64,000 nt of DNA from Podocnemis expansa (GCA_007922195.1 ML682118.1:1916393-1980392), one strand, 5' to 3'; counted from the stretch's first letter, positions 44,295 through 55,751 are shown. The notes: generated from the sequence alone by a model not told the origin. A program made the numbers and translations.

Positions 44295-46229
44295 ATGCAG
44301 AAATAAATAAATACAGAAATAAATAAATAAAAGGGCATTCAGCAAGTGAAATGGAGAGATCATAGGTTCAGCAGATTCCATAGGTATGTATCTCTATCAG
44401 CAGATTCAACAGATATCTAAGTAGGTCAAGATGGAGGAAGATTCTGAACTTTTGAAGTCACTCAGTTCCCCTCCCATCAAGTATTCTAAGGTGTCCACCC
44501 CCTGTCAAAAGACCCATGAAAAGTATTGATTTTTGGTCAGGTGACAGGTGAAATCACCCTTTTTCCAGTTGGATGAAGATGAACTCACATCTTTGGGACT
44601 GGTCAAGAAGCACCTGGGAGTGGCAGAACAGTGAATAAAAGGTGCTGCATAAAGCAGAACTGCGGAGATCTCTCCCACTCCTTACTGGGTTCCACTGGCC
44701 TCTGACTATGTTCCCGCTGCACTAGGAGTCTCACTCACACTCATCCCTAGAGAGTGTAACAACGTCTCTAGTGGAAGCCTGGGAGCTAAGGCTATGTTCA
44801 CACACAGGGGGTTATTTCAATACAGTTGTTTCGAAACAACTTGTATCGAAATAACACCTTATTTCGAAATAACTTATTTCGAATTAACAGTTTGTTAATT
44901 TGAATTAAGGAAAAAAACTCAAAGCGAAATAGTAGGTTCAGGCAACAGTTATTTCGAAACAAGTCACAATTGTTTTGAAACAACGTGTTTGCACGGTGTT
45001 GTTTCAAAACACTCGTTTTGAAACAACATTGTTTCGTCCCCGCATGGGGTTTAACTTGTTTCAAAACAACACCATTGTTTCGAAACTACGGGACCCGTTC
45101 TTTTGAAACAACCGTGCGTCGTGTGAACAGCCTAAATCTTATTTCGAAACAACCTCTGTTGTTTCGAAAGAAGAGGGCTGTGTGCACACAGCCTAAGTCT
45201 TTGAACTTAGTCTCTGAAAGGCAACAGGGGCTGTGTCTCTGAGCGGTGACTCAGAACATTGTCCTTGAGCTGAGTCTCTGTGGTCAGTCTCAAAAGGTCT
45301 TCCAATAAAACTCATAAGTAAGCAGCCAACCAAGTCCTGCCGTTAGCTTATGAGCAACGTTGCAGCTCCGGGTGCCCAGCAACCGCACCTCTAAGCCGCT
45401 GGACATTCTGAGCCACGCCTGAGCTCCGGTCGCCTACCAACTGCACCTGCCAGCCACTGAACGCTCTGAGCTACGCCTGAGTTCCAGTTTCCACGGCAAC
45501 CAGACCAGAGCTGAGAGAGAAAGAGAGGCCTGAACAACACGCAGCACCAGCTCTCTGTCCGGGACACCTTGCTTTTTGCTGGCTTTTTCTCTTCAATTAT
45601 ACCTTGTTTCTTCAACTACTGGGGTAAGCAAAGGGTCCCAAGGAGGGGAGGAACACCCATAGGGAGCAGTACTAGGGGAAGTCCAAGCTTTACAAAGTAA
45701 CTTTTAAAAGTAAATTGCGTAAGATAAGTGAGACAAGTAACCCAGATTAAGACCTTAAGGAGTAATATTAAGAACTGAGATCTCTCCATTCAGCCAGTGA
45801 ATGGCCCTCACTTGCTGAATGTTCTTTTATATACCTCAATGTCTTTATGTTATAGTTATAAGTTAAGTGGTGTCTTTATATTCTAATTGTCTAGAGTAAT
45901 TTTAATGCATTAAGATTAATGTTAAATAGTGGTCTTTCTTAAAGGGACAGAAGCGTTTTATTCATTGTTTACAGTAGATATTACAATAAAGCCGTTTTTG
46001 CAATTGACAAATTATTGGCTCTAAATCCTTATTGCTTTTGGTCTGTGCTTGATCGGTGGGCTGTAGCCATATTTCCCACTTGGGACATTTATCTTAGGGT
46101 ACTGATATTTGTCCGTTTAGTCGAAAAACGATCTTTTTGGGTTACCCTATAGACGTTTCAAATTAAATCCCAGACTGCTGGAGGGTCTGGAAATTAGTAA
46201 ATTCAGCGATTAGATTTTTTGGGGTAACA
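44056..46229 (+). repeat. 3' LTR (2174 bp with inserted MITE)
   Basis: It matches the 5' LTR from TGTAG to GGGGTAACA with about 1-2% differences over most of its length. The size differences are a 404-bp MITE plus TAA (44790-45196) and lack of the 73-bp duplication seen in the 5' copy. The segment aligned to 31165-31390 is far more divergent than the rest. Confidence 0.93.
44790..45193. mobile_element. Harbinger-like MITE in the 3' LTR, TTTCGAAA-word family
   Basis: The ends are GGCTATGTTCACACACAG and GTGTGCACACAGCC, with TAA on both sides (44787-44789 and 45194-45196). The 5' LTR has an empty site with a single TAA. The body is TTGTTTCGAAACAA / TTATTTCGAAATAA words. This dates activity of the family to after the retroviral insertion. 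Confidence 0.92.
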
Positions 46230-46233
46230 CCTG
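46230..46233. repeat. Target-site duplication CCTG, right copy
   Basis: Matches 30266-30269. Confidence 0.85.
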
Positions 46234-46285
46234 TCTCTCCCCCTCTCCGCCCAACCTTGTGTGTCTCCCCTTCTCAAAGGACCCC

Positions 46286-46445
46286 TCCAATATTTCTGTA
46301 AAAAAATACAGAGTCCGGAGGCACTTTTTAGAACTAACAAATTTATTGGATGCACTTTCATGAGAGAAATATACTTCATCAGACAGTTTGAAGATGGGGA
46401 AATTTACAGAATGGTAGGAAATAAATGCAGGGGAGTGTAAGACAC
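46286..46445 (-). repeat. SINE fragment
   Basis: GAACTAACAAATTTATTGGATG and ACTTTCATGAGAGAAATATAC...CATCAGAC match, in antisense, the SINE domain also seen at 25190 and 57900. It is diverged and lies inside the host DNA element's right half. Confidence 0.6.
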
Positions 46446-46516
46446 AGGATCAGGTCACACTCTAACAGCAAATCAAAGCAGTCGTTAAGATTCAAACACT
46501 GGGAAATAGCATGTGG

Positions 46517-46517
46517 A

Positions 46518-46565
<48 letters not shown>

Positions 46566-46578
46566 ANNNNNNNNNNGA

Positions 46579-46622
<44 letters not shown>
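46517..46622. repeat. (GAAA)n microsatellite with 10-N gap
   Basis: A GAAA run with N at 46567-46576. Confidence 0.97.
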
Positions 46623-47166
46623 ATTGTTATTTCTTTTAGATTAGATTGTGTGAAAGCTGGATTAAATCCTGACTATGGAATTTTTTTCTCCCCATTATAG
46701 CAGGTGATTTGACTTCACCTTCCTGTATGTGTTTTTCCCAGTGTTTGAGTGTTAACAACTGCTGCATCCTGCCCCTGTGCTGGTGGTTGCCCTACAGCTC
46801 CTGTTCCAGAGCCAGAGGAGTCTGGACAATGGAGGGAGGGTGTGGAGTGCTGTGCTGGCACATTTCTAGGCTATGTCAGGCTCCCTGACCTCCCTGTTGC
46901 CACACACAGTATGGAGGGTGGTGTGGTCACTCAATTCCTGTAGTAAAGGAGTGGCTGGAAGAAAGGGGCACCTCTGCTGTGGTGCAGTGTGGGCCAGGTA
47001 CCCACAATGCATCACTCCTAGAGTGACCTAGCAGCCGCCAGTGTGGACGTGGGCAGTCTTGTGGCATTCTGAGTGTGGACATACTAAGCCGGCTTAATAA
47101 AATCTACTTTAAGCAGACTTTATTAAGCCAGCCTAACCGAGCCCCATAGTGTAGACATAGCCAATA

Positions 47167-47911
47167 TGACTAAATGATTGAACTGTCAAAAGTTTCATCA
47201 GATGAAAAAATTAAAAATGCTTGGATGCAGGTGTGTCAAAAATTTCCTTTTGGCCTTTTTGATTGAAATAAAATAATTCCTCTATATGTGTTCATTTAAA
47301 ATGAATACTTCCTTTTGGAAGGAATATCTTGATTCAAACGCCATTGAGTTGCATTATTTTATGCTGAATTTAAAATAAAAAATCAATTCAAATTTAAAGT
47401 TTTCATGTCTATTTTACATTTGAAGACCAAATGTTTCATTTTGAATGGTCAGACTTCCCAAGAGAAAAATCAAATATGCATACTTTTTTTTCATAATTCA
47501 TATTTTCCCAAAGAAAGTTTTATATGAGCAAGATATTGACCAAAACCAAGAAAGAGAGCAGTTATCATCATTTCTATCCTGAAGAATTTAGAGTCCAACA
47601 GAGTGAGGCTCAGGAGACAGGGGAGCCTGCAAAAAACAGGAGATGGAGTTGTTGTAGAAGAGGTAAAATGATGGTATTAAAATGGTCCCTTCAAGCCTGT
47701 CAGTCTATGAATTTAGTCCTTTGTTTTACTTGCTGGTATACAAATATCAGAGGTGAAGAAGAATTTTCCATTACACAGCAAGCTTGGTATTTTCATGTTT
47801 CTATTAATCACAACATAGGCCAAAGAGTTGAATTGTCAAACTTCATAACATGAAAAATTGTAAAATATGTGGATGCAGAAATGGCTAAATATCTGATTTG
47901 GAATTTTTTTA
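47167..47911. repeat. Intergenic with an old CR1-like tail
   Basis: AAAATGGTCCCTTCAAGCC...CAGTCTATGAA near 47680-47710 resembles a CR1/L3 3' tail. No gene found; the frame at 47524-47853 has no family signature. Confidence 0.45.
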
Positions 47912-48371
47912 GGCTGCGTTCAGATGAGAGTTTCATTTCGAAACAACAGCCATTGTTTCAAAATAAAATTTCTTATATCCAGACGATGTTCTGTTATTTC
48001 AAAACAATGGGACCCCGTTGTTTTGAAATAACGGCCGTTGTTTTGTAACAGTAAAACCTCACATGAAATCGAAATAGCCATTGTTGCAAAACGGTTGTTT
48101 CGAAACAACGGCGTTCAGATGTGTTATTTCGAAATAACCATTATTTTGAAATAACACTTTTGCCCTTCTCCTTCCCAGGGTGGCTTCCTTTTAGCCTTTA
48201 TTGGATGGGGGAATGGCCCAGGGAGGGAGCCATGTTGCCACACCTCCCATGGTGCCCCTCTCCTAAAGCAAAATAGCAAGTTCTGTCTTTGGACATGCTA
48301 TTTCGCTTTGAGCTTTTCCCTTTATTTGAATTAACTTAATTTGAAATAACAATGTATGTGCGGACATAGCC
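47912..48371. mobile_element. MITE, TTTCGAAA-word family with shared core
   Basis: It starts GGCTGCGTTCAGATGAG and ends GTGCGGACATAGCC. TTATTTCGAAATAA words form the arms. The core at 48160-48290 has TTCTCCTTCCCAGGGTGG, GGAGCCATGTTGCCACAC and CTCCCATGGTGCCCCTCT, the same core as in families with other arm words. Confidence 0.75.
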
Positions 48372-48797
48372 TAAGTGCAACTAAACATTTGCCCATGAAA
48401 TATTCATATGAAATGAAAGCATACATTTATAAATAAATATCTTTATTTAAAATGACCTTAAGATGCATCATGTTCCTTCAGCTTTAAGTGAAAACAGCAA
48501 TACAAATCAGAAGCTTTTATTTCAGTCTGACAGTTTGAAACAAAAGTTTTTATTTCCTTTTGAGATGTCAAACTGAAGTCAAATTAACTCCCACGGAACA
48601 ATTCAAAATTCAAAGTTTCACACAAAAAATTGCTCTCTTGAAGTAACCATACTTTCAGATTGGGGGGAAACAAGGGGGGGGTCATTCTGAGGAAAAATAG
48701 CAAACATAGAAATAGTCACCATTCCTGTCCTAAAGAATTACAATCTGACAAAATAATGTTCACTAGTTGGGACACCCTGCAAAATTAGGAGGTAGGA
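48372..48797. other. Intergenic, nothing recognised
   Basis: AT-rich, no supported feature. Confidence 0.5.
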
Positions 48798-49908
48798 GCT
48801 ACGTTTCCTCTAAGATGTGCGGCTGCACAGCTGCAAGTGTAAAAACTTGTGTGGTGCAAGATTTTTTCACGGCAGCGCACATACGGAATGGGTCAGGTCG
48901 ACAGTGCAGCTGAAGATTGGCTACGTGGGGCAGGCCCAGGATAGGGATGGCCTGGACTGGGCCCATGGATCAGCTGAGAATTTCCCATGGGGGGAAAGGA
49001 GGGAGAAGCCCCAGGGGAGGGCTGGGGTGGGCCCAAGCCAGGCCTGTGGGGAAGCCAGAGATTGGCCAAGTGGAGGAGGCAGTGGCAGGCACTAGGTTGA
49101 GCCAGGACAGGCCAGCAGCTGAGGATCGGCCACATGGGACAGCACCATGGTTGGGGTCTGGCTGGGCAGACTGGAAATGCATCCAAAGATTGGTCGGGGG
49201 TCAGGGGGAGCAGGCCTGCGGGCAGGGTCTGGCAGAGCAGTCTGGAAGTGCAGCCAAGGATCAGTAGTGGGTGGAACAGGCCAGAGGGTTGCTATTCCAA
49301 GCAAAGATGGGGTTGCGAGGGAAAACTTCTCCCAGACATAGGGTTACCTGATGTTGTTTTCCAGGCATTCTAAAAATAGGTAATTTTGTCCAGCTTTTTT
49401 TACTTCAGATGAGTAGAATGTTAAAAAAGAATTTCCAGGACATGGTTTCCTAAAGGCCTCAGGAGAAACAACTTAGTGATCTATCACTCATTCTAGACAT
49501 CTGTGCAACTTTCCAAGCATCTAGTGCTGGTTGTGGGAGAGGATTCAGTCTAATGAATCAAATAAAAACAAAGACTAGAAATCATTTAGAAGTCATCCAT
49601 CTGGACAATCTGATGAGGATCAAGCTTTATTTAGCTTCAGGGCAGACCATTAACCTGGACAATATTTAATCAGTTTGGAAAACTGACAAAGGCAGATGAA
49701 CAGTACTGAAGAATTGATGAGACAGTATTACATAAGTATAAAATACATTCAAATTATTACTAAAAACAACTTTTATTAATTTTTCATTGTTCTATATTTT
49801 TAATTATTTCTTTAACGTGAGTTCACACCAAAATTTTATTCAAAAAAAAAGTTTTGCATATGGGTGGAAAATTTTGCACACATGCCACCAAACTTTAGAG
49901 GGAACATT
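48798..49908. mobile_element. hAT-like element with GTTCCCTCTAAA-type ends
   Basis: The left end is CGTTTCCTCTAAGATGTGC and the right end is CCAAACTTTAGAGGGAACATTG. The flanks GTAGGAGCTA and GTAGGACTAG suggest a decayed 8-bp duplication. The left half (48900-49320) has a GC-rich body with loosely repeated GGGTCTGGCTGGGCAG units; the right half is AT-rich. No transposase was seen, and GC-rich frames here are not genes. Confidence 0.6.
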
Positions 49909-51203
49909 GGGTAGGACTAGATAATTTCTGCACAATAAACTTGTTACAAAAGTTTTGAATTTTTATTTTGTATGAAAATATTTGCATTTTCAAACAGTTC
50001 TTACCATTTTTTTTCTGTGAACAATATGAAAGAAGTTTGTCCTGTGAATACAGGAGGAAAGGGTAGTGCCTTTCTTAACCAACCAGAGCTGCAGTCACTC
50101 ATTGTATGGCTGGCATTGGGAAAACCTCCCAATGAGCACATGGATGGAGTTGTGATTCAAGGCATTAGGTAGTGATGGGAAAAACTCTTTTTCCTCTCAG
50201 ACTTTCGGCATGTAGCCAAGACTGAATATTAACTATTGAATAGGGGTTTGCTCCTGAGTCACCAAAATTGTTTTGAAAATAAAACCCTATTAGTTAACTT
50301 TTCATTTACCCTAGTCCATAGCTCTGTAAATACAATTTTGACAAAAAAGGCAGATTCTGAGTCATAACTTCATTTGCTTTAGCAAGATATCCTCTGGCAC
50401 ATATCAGTGTAGTCATGCTGCTTTCTACAAACTGTAGGATGGCATATGAGGATGAATTTCCCATGGTTGAAATCTGCCAGCACTATTTCTAGCCATGCTG
50501 AGGGTTAATGTGTAACTCAGAAATACTCAATTCTTTCCAACTCAGTGGTGACTGACATTCAAATGAAATCAAATTACTTTTGAGTATGGAGATAATGGGA
50601 CAGAGCCCCAGTAAATCTGTTTACTTCCAGTGACTTAATGGTGCTGTGTCAACTTACAGCAAGGGTAGATTCACAACCAGATGTAGGCATTCTATGGATC
50701 AGCATTGAATAACTAAATTTCAGGTAACAAAAAGATCATTTTGTTTCCATAACCTAAGCCGGCTGCCCAGTCTTCATATACAGTAAAAGAAAATACAGAG
50801 ACACTTAACAATGAGATTTTAAAAAAATCAACATGATATATGCCAGTGGGAAACACCACATAGACTGGGGGGTTCTAAGTCCTACAGCTATCAAAGAGTT
50901 CAGTTCCTATCTCCTCCTGAAGAAGACATATCTTTCAGCCTGGGATTCTCAACTGAGAAACCTCTAATCCCACCTTAGGTGGCAAGAGAACATGGTGAGG
51001 AGAAAAGGGAGAAAAAAAGAGTATCTAGCTGTAGGAAGCCCATTCAAATTTTATTGTGGTGGTTAGGAATGTAACAGACCTGTCTTTTTGAGCCTGACAA
51101 GGAAAAAAAAAATTTAAAAGGGATCTACTTCCTCTCACGTGGATGACCTAGCAATATGGTATACCTAACATATGGCTTCCTCAATCCCCCTTAACAGAGA
51201 TAC

Positions 51204-51251
<48 letters not shown>

Positions 51252-51691
51252 TGTAAACACATTAATTGGTACTAATTAATCCTATAATGCATTGCAGGAA
51301 TTAAATAGAGTTTTCAACAAAATACTTTACAGGAGCTACAGAATGCAAAAGATAAAAATGTTCATTTCATAGAACGGGGCACATCCTCAAGTAGAATAAA
51401 TGGGCCATAACTTCTTTGAAGTCAGTGGCCCAGACTGAAAGAACCATTGGCAAAGAGAGACTGAGTGTGAACAGTTATAGAATCTGGCATTTCTTGAATT
51501 CACTGGATCCAGTCCCCTTTGCTCCAGCACATCTTCGAGGCAGCTGCCAGTCTCGACTGCTGAGTTCAAAGGAGTCACATTGATTTAGACCAGCTGAGGC
51601 TTTACCCCAAGGTATCCTTGAGCTAAAAGTCTCCAAAGCACAAGGTATCCACAGTTCTTTGTTCTTTGACAATGTTTTTATAAGATCAATA
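49909..51691. other. Intergenic 3' of the olfactory receptor
   Basis: Contains an (AAT)n microsatellite at 51208-51249. No other repeat or gene recognised. Confidence 0.5.
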
Positions 51692-52624
51692 CTATTTAGA
51701 AATCTTGAATTTTCCCAACATTTTCCCTACAGCTGTTTTCACCTCCCTGTTTTTCAGGCCATAAATGATAGGGTTTAACAAGGGTGTTAAGATGCTGTAC
51801 TGAAGGGAGATAATTTCATCCACAAACACAGAGGAGACAGAGCTTGGTTTTGTGTACTGGAAAAAAGCAGTCAGGTACAACAAACAAACCAGAATAAGAT
51901 GTGAGCTGCAGGTGGAGAAAGCTTTACGTCTCCCCTCGGCAGAGTGTATCCTCAAGATGGTGGAGATGATGTGAATGTAGGATACCAGAGTGAAGAGGAA
52001 GGAGCTTGATCCAAGTATCACAACAGAAATAAAAACCACTCTCTGACTGGTGAGAGTGTCAGTGCAGGAAAGTTGCAATAGAGGCGGGAGCTCACAGCTG
52101 AAATGTCTGATTTGATTGGGCCCACAGAAATGCAACTTGAGGGCAAAAACAGTGTTAATCATGGCATCTATGAAGCCTATTCCCCATGCACCACTCACTA
52201 GCAGAACACAGATACCTTTGCTCATTGTCTTCAGGTAACGCAGTGGGTCACAGATGGCAGCGTAGCGGTCATAAGCCATGGCTGAGAGAATGAAAACCTC
52301 AGTGACAGCAGGCAGAAAAATAAAGAACATCTGAGTAATGCAGCCTTTGATAGAAATAGTTTTGTGACCTACTAGGAAATTCAATAACATCTGAGGGACA
52401 ATAGCTGAGGAATAGCAGATGTCCACAACGGATAAATGAGACAAGAAGAAGTACATAGGGGTGTGAAGGTGAAGGTCAGTCCTTACTGCAAATATAATCA
52501 CCAAATTTGCTAAAAGGGTGATTAGATAGATAACTAAAAACACCAGGAAAAGAAAAATCTGCATCTGTGGGTCACTGGAAAGTCCCAGGAGAATAAATTC
52601 AGTTACTTTGGTTTGATTTCCCAT
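51692..52624 (-). CDS. Olfactory receptor, class II, intact
   Basis: A single-exon seven-transmembrane GPCR of 310 residues, the usual OR length, with no defects. It is an odorant receptor of olfactory sensory-neuron cilia signalling through Golf. Signatures in order: N-glycosylation NQT at residue 3; FILLGLSSDP; TM1 GN-equivalent ANLVII; PMYFFLSHLSVVDICYSS (TM2); C of the extracellular disulphide in GCITQMF; MAYDRYAAICDPLRY (end of TM3); SYIHIISTILRI and KAFSTCSSHL (TM5-6); PLLNPIIYGLKNREV (TM7). TM1 has ANL where GNL is commonest. The start is the ATG at 52624, just before the N-glycosylation site. Any 5' UTR exon is not identifiable. The subfamily cannot be fixed by eye. Confidence 0.95.
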   Translation of the reverse strand: MGNQTKVTEFILLGLSSDPQMQIFLFLVFLVIYLITLLANLVIIFAVRTDLHLHTPMYFFLSHLSVVDICYSSAIVPQMLLNFLVGHKTISIKGCITQMFFIFLPAVTEVFILSAMAYDRYAAICDPLRYLKTMSKGICVLLVSGAWGIGFIDAMINTVFALKLHFCGPNQIRHFSCELPPLLQLSCTDTLTSQRVVFISVVILGSSSFLFTLVSYIHIISTILRIHSAEGRRKAFSTCSSHLILVCLLYLTAFFQYTKPSSVSSVFVDEIISLQYSILTPLLNPIIYGLKNREVKTAVGKMLGKFKISK

Positions 52625-52954
52625 TGCTCCTTATTCAGAAAAACTAAGACCTGTCAGCCTGGAAAAAAAATAATGAAATTAACATGTATCATAAGTAAAT
52701 TGAAACAACTTGTGAACATATCCAATATGAAAGATAAATGTAAGGAAAGACATACTACTAATTATGAAATGTGTTTTTTAATAGACAAATTGGGTGAGTT
52801 TCCCAGAAGGAATCTGGCACCCAAATACCTAAATCTTAAAATCATCCTTACTATAATTCTCAAAAAACCCACTCAGGTGTGACATTGGAACAGTCTGAAA
52901 TAGGGGTCTGTTAGTTTTTGCTGTTGAAGCATAGCCAGCACAGAAATAATAAAA
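52625..52954. other. Upstream region of the olfactory receptor
   Basis: No TATA-like or O/E-type site was confidently seen. The left end of the SINE-like palindrome begins near 52900. Confidence 0.4.
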
Positions 52955-53222
52955 GAACCAGGAGTCGTGTGGCACTTTAAGACTAACAGATTTATTTTTT
53001 GCATGAGCTTTCGTGGGAGAAAATCCCACTTCTTCAGATGCTTCTAAGAGGGGTGAACTTACAGAAAGCTTTCTGTAAGTTCACCCCTCTTAGAAGCATC
53101 TGAAGAAGTGGGATTTTTTCCCATGAAAGTTCATGCAAAAAATAAATCTGTTAGTCTTAAAATGCCACATGACTCCTGGTTGTTTTATTTGCTGGACTAG
53201 ACTAACATGGTTATCCCTTTGG
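52955..53222. repeat. Palindromic SINE-like foldback element, copy 1
   Basis: Two SINE 3' domains lie head to head with no spacer. The dyad centre is between 53068 and 53069 (AGAAAG|CTTTCT). Each arm is about 114 bp with only a few mismatches, reading outward through CACCCCTCTTAGAAGCATC, AGTGGGATTTT, AAATAAATCTGTTAGTCTTA and GACTCCTGG. The right arm continues into the SINE end GGACTAGACTAACATGGTTA. A second element of the same plan lies at 57855-58080. Confidence 0.85.
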
Positions 53223-54529
53223 AAATTAATAATAAAAGAGGCATTGGAGGAGAGGGAATAAATACTCAAACTCCTACATCGAAGGACACACAGCCACCTT
53301 CCAGCTAAATCATTCAGCCTCTTGCTGTCTTGGTCCAGCCTAATATCTCTTCAATCTGTCCCATTAATGACAACAGAGCTATAGATGATTTACAAGTGGA
53401 GACTTGTCCCATTAGTCCTATGGTGCTATGGCTGTTTCACACTAACAGGGGATCTGGACAATTCAGTCAAAATAATCTCTTTTGTCTATTACATTCTGTG
53501 GTTTTGTACTGTATTAAAAATCTATAGTATCTATAAAGGGGGCCTTCAAAGAGTTTATCTGGATAATATCCTATACCCGAGAAGTGTGTGTTGTGTGGAC
53601 GTGGACAACTTTATGTATCATGCAAATGTTTAAGGAAAAAGCCAGAGAACATTTGTGACAAGAGTGAAAAAGACTCCTCTCATAGACCAAGTCATGATCA
53701 AAGGTAGTTATTTTGGCAAAATCAGAAGAGGCCAGAACAAATGAATGGTTACTCAACACTGGAAGAAGAGAAACAACAATAGAGAGAAAGAAATGACTAA
53801 ACATATGGTGTATTAATTCTCAAGGTCACAGCATATGCTCCCTGCATAGCTGAAAATTTTATTCCAAATAGGAGAATTTATGCAAATAAAGGTGGATGGT
53901 TTTAATGGGAGATTAGTGATCTAGAACTGCAGATGAACATATTAATGGGACCAGAGACCCAGGATATATAGGAGCCAGAAAATGGCAGGAAAACTGATTT
54001 CAAATACAGGTGAAACAGCACCTGATGAAAGTACAGGATACATGATTATTCCGCTGATAGAGATTATGAAGGTTGCAAGAGAGAGAGAGTACCAATCTGT
54101 GCCACAAAGTATGAAGTATGTTGATCAAAAAAGACTGGGTGATAACATACAAACACTTAAAGTAGTGCTAACAGAGATGGTGGAGAAAAAACAGTATTAG
54201 GCAGTAGAATTATGTGTTTTATGTTACATCTGGTAACATCTGATAGGTTTAACAACCAGACATCTGATGATATGAGCCACTTCAAAACTTCCCATAGTTA
54301 ATAACCTCCATGGAAATGAAATTTAAAAAATATACTTTTACTTTGAGAAACCAAACAACTGATGAATACAACAAAATCATTTCAGGAGAAAGGACAAGGA
54401 AATGTCCTTGGAGACAAAAAATCAGCTGAATTAAAGGCATATGAGAGTTGTGAAGAAACAATATAATAAACAACTGATCAATCAGCACCCTAGGCTTAAA
54501 ATATAGAAAACATGGAAATTGAAGAATCA
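53223..54529. other. Intergenic, nothing recognised
   Basis: The small open frame at 53982-54200 has no family signature and A-rich low-complexity content; it is not called a gene. Confidence 0.45.
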
Positions 54530-54580
54530 TAAGATTGAAAGGGATCTTGCAAGGTCATCTATTCCAGACCTCTGCACTTA
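54530..54580 (-). repeat. CR1 tail fragment
   Basis: AATCATAAGATTGAAAGGGA and TCATCTATTCCAGACC are an antisense CR1 3' end, diverged. Confidence 0.6.
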
Positions 54581-54647
54581 TGGCAAAACAATATAGTTAA
54601 AAAAATTTATCATACCGAGAGAACAGTCACTTGACCCAAGACACTAT

Positions 54648-55751
54648 GACTATGTCTACATTTAGACTGTTAGTTCGAATTGACTGAATTTGAACTAATC
54701 AAGTTGAACTAATTATGGTTAGTTAGAATTGAGTCAGTTTGAACTAACATGACCAGATTAGGAAAACCAATTTGAACTAGCATGTCCATGAACTGGACTT
54801 GCTACTTTGCATTGGAGCAGGGGCACCATGGGAGGTGTGGCAATAAGGCCCCCTAGTAGGGCCATTCCATCACCCAATTCCCTGCCGCAATCCAAGCCCT
54901 CTGACCACGGCACAGAAAAGCATCCCCTACCCAACTCTACCCACCCCGAGGCTAGAGCTGAGCAGGGAATGTTTTCCCCCATCCCCAGCTCAGAAAGCAT
55001 GAGCCAGGCAGGAGATGCCCTAGCTGGCTTCCTCCAGCTCCCCCTTGCTAGGAGCAGGGGGGCACGGGGGCCTCAGTCCCCTTCACCCCCCAACCCCCAA
55101 GCCCAGGGTGCCCTCCTCCTGCTGGGGATGGGGGGCTCCCCCTGTCCCCTGGCTGCCTCTGCAGGGGGCAAGGGGGCTTCCCCTGCCCTCCCGCCACATC
55201 TGCCCGGGGCAGGGAGGCTTCCCGTGCCCCCCCTGGGGGTCCAGCCTCAGGCAGGGGGGGCTTCCCCCGTGCCCTCCCAACCCATGGGTGGGGGTGCCCT
55301 GGGGAATCTCTGGCAGGAGGTTGCCATGGTGCCACCAGCAAAAGCTGTGGGGAGAGTGTGGGGGAAGCCCCCTGCCTGAGGCTGGACCTGTGTGGGGGGC
55401 AGGGGAGCCTCCCTGCCCCACGCAGACACAGCAGGGGGGGCAGGGGGGCATCCCTGCCCTGGGCAGACATGGCAGGGGGCAGGGGAAGCCCCCCTTCACC
55501 CCTGGCCTTAGCCACAGGGGGCAGGGTAATCCCGGGGGCAGGGCTTCCCTGGCCCAGCACAGGGCCTCCCTTCCCTTCCCCTCCCCTCTCCTGTTTCAAA
55601 ATAGTATGTCACACTGGACATGCTTTTTCGATTCCCTCCTTTTCCCTTATTTCATAAACACTTTTGTTATTTTGAAATACAGTGTTTTGAAATAAGGCTT
55701 TGTTTCGAAACAGCTTGTTTCAAAACATGCACTTTGTGTGTGAACATAGCC
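54648..55751. mobile_element. Chimeric MITE: left arm TCAATTTGAACTGA-type, right arm TTTCGAAA-type
   Basis: It is flanked by TAT at 54645-54647 and 55752-55754. The left end is GACTATGTCTACATTTAGAC with AGTTCGAATTGACTGAATTT-type words. The shared core is inverted (CACCATGGGAGGTGTGGCAA). A GC-rich expansion (54870-55600) follows, and the right arm has TTTTGAAATA / TTTCGAAACA words with end GTGTGAACATAGCC. One target duplication spans both word types, so it moved, or was last fixed, as one unit. Confidence 0.75.

Larger units (their letters stand above)
30270..46229 (+). mobile_element. Endogenous retrovirus (provirus), LTR-gag-pro-pol-orfA-orfB-env-LTR
   Basis: A complete proviral layout of about 16 kb including later insertions. 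It has TG...CA LTRs, a 4-bp CCTG duplication, a tRNA-Arg-type primer site, polypurine tract, gag, same-frame pro-pol after a UAG stop, two extra genes and env. The coding strand is strongly A-rich. PBS type, gag/pol arrangement, GPY/F-like integrase tail and genes between pol and env suggest an epsilon/gamma-side lineage. Snakehead retrovirus (tRNA-Arg, extra ORFs before env) is the nearest comparison I can recall, as an inference rather than a search result. Decay: stops in gag, pol and env, frameshifts in pol and env, a CR1 in orfA and a MITE in the 3' LTR. It is not expected to be infectious or mobile as it stands. Confidence 0.93.
29182..47163. mobile_element. DNA element (AAGTCAACTT-word MITE type) that hosts the retrovirus
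   Basis: The left end GGGTATGTCTATAGTGTG at 29182 and the right end CATAGTGTAGACATAGCC to 47163 are inverted, and AAT flanks both (29179-29181, 47164-47166). The left arm (29200-29400) uses TTAAGTCGACTTAA / AAAGTTGACTTTA words. The right arm (47080-47150) has TTAATAAAATCTACTTTAAG and GACTTTATTAAGCC. The interior was about 2 kb before the retrovirus and later repeats landed. The pairing rests on end similarity plus the 3-bp duplication. Confidence 0.55.

Noticed and set aside
48817..49373. Cluster of overlapping open frames
   Set aside because: GC-rich body of a hAT-like element; no family signature in any frame.
54807..55695. Long G/P-rich frames on both strands
   Set aside because: GC-rich expansion inside a MITE; codon content follows composition and many overlapping frames are open at once.
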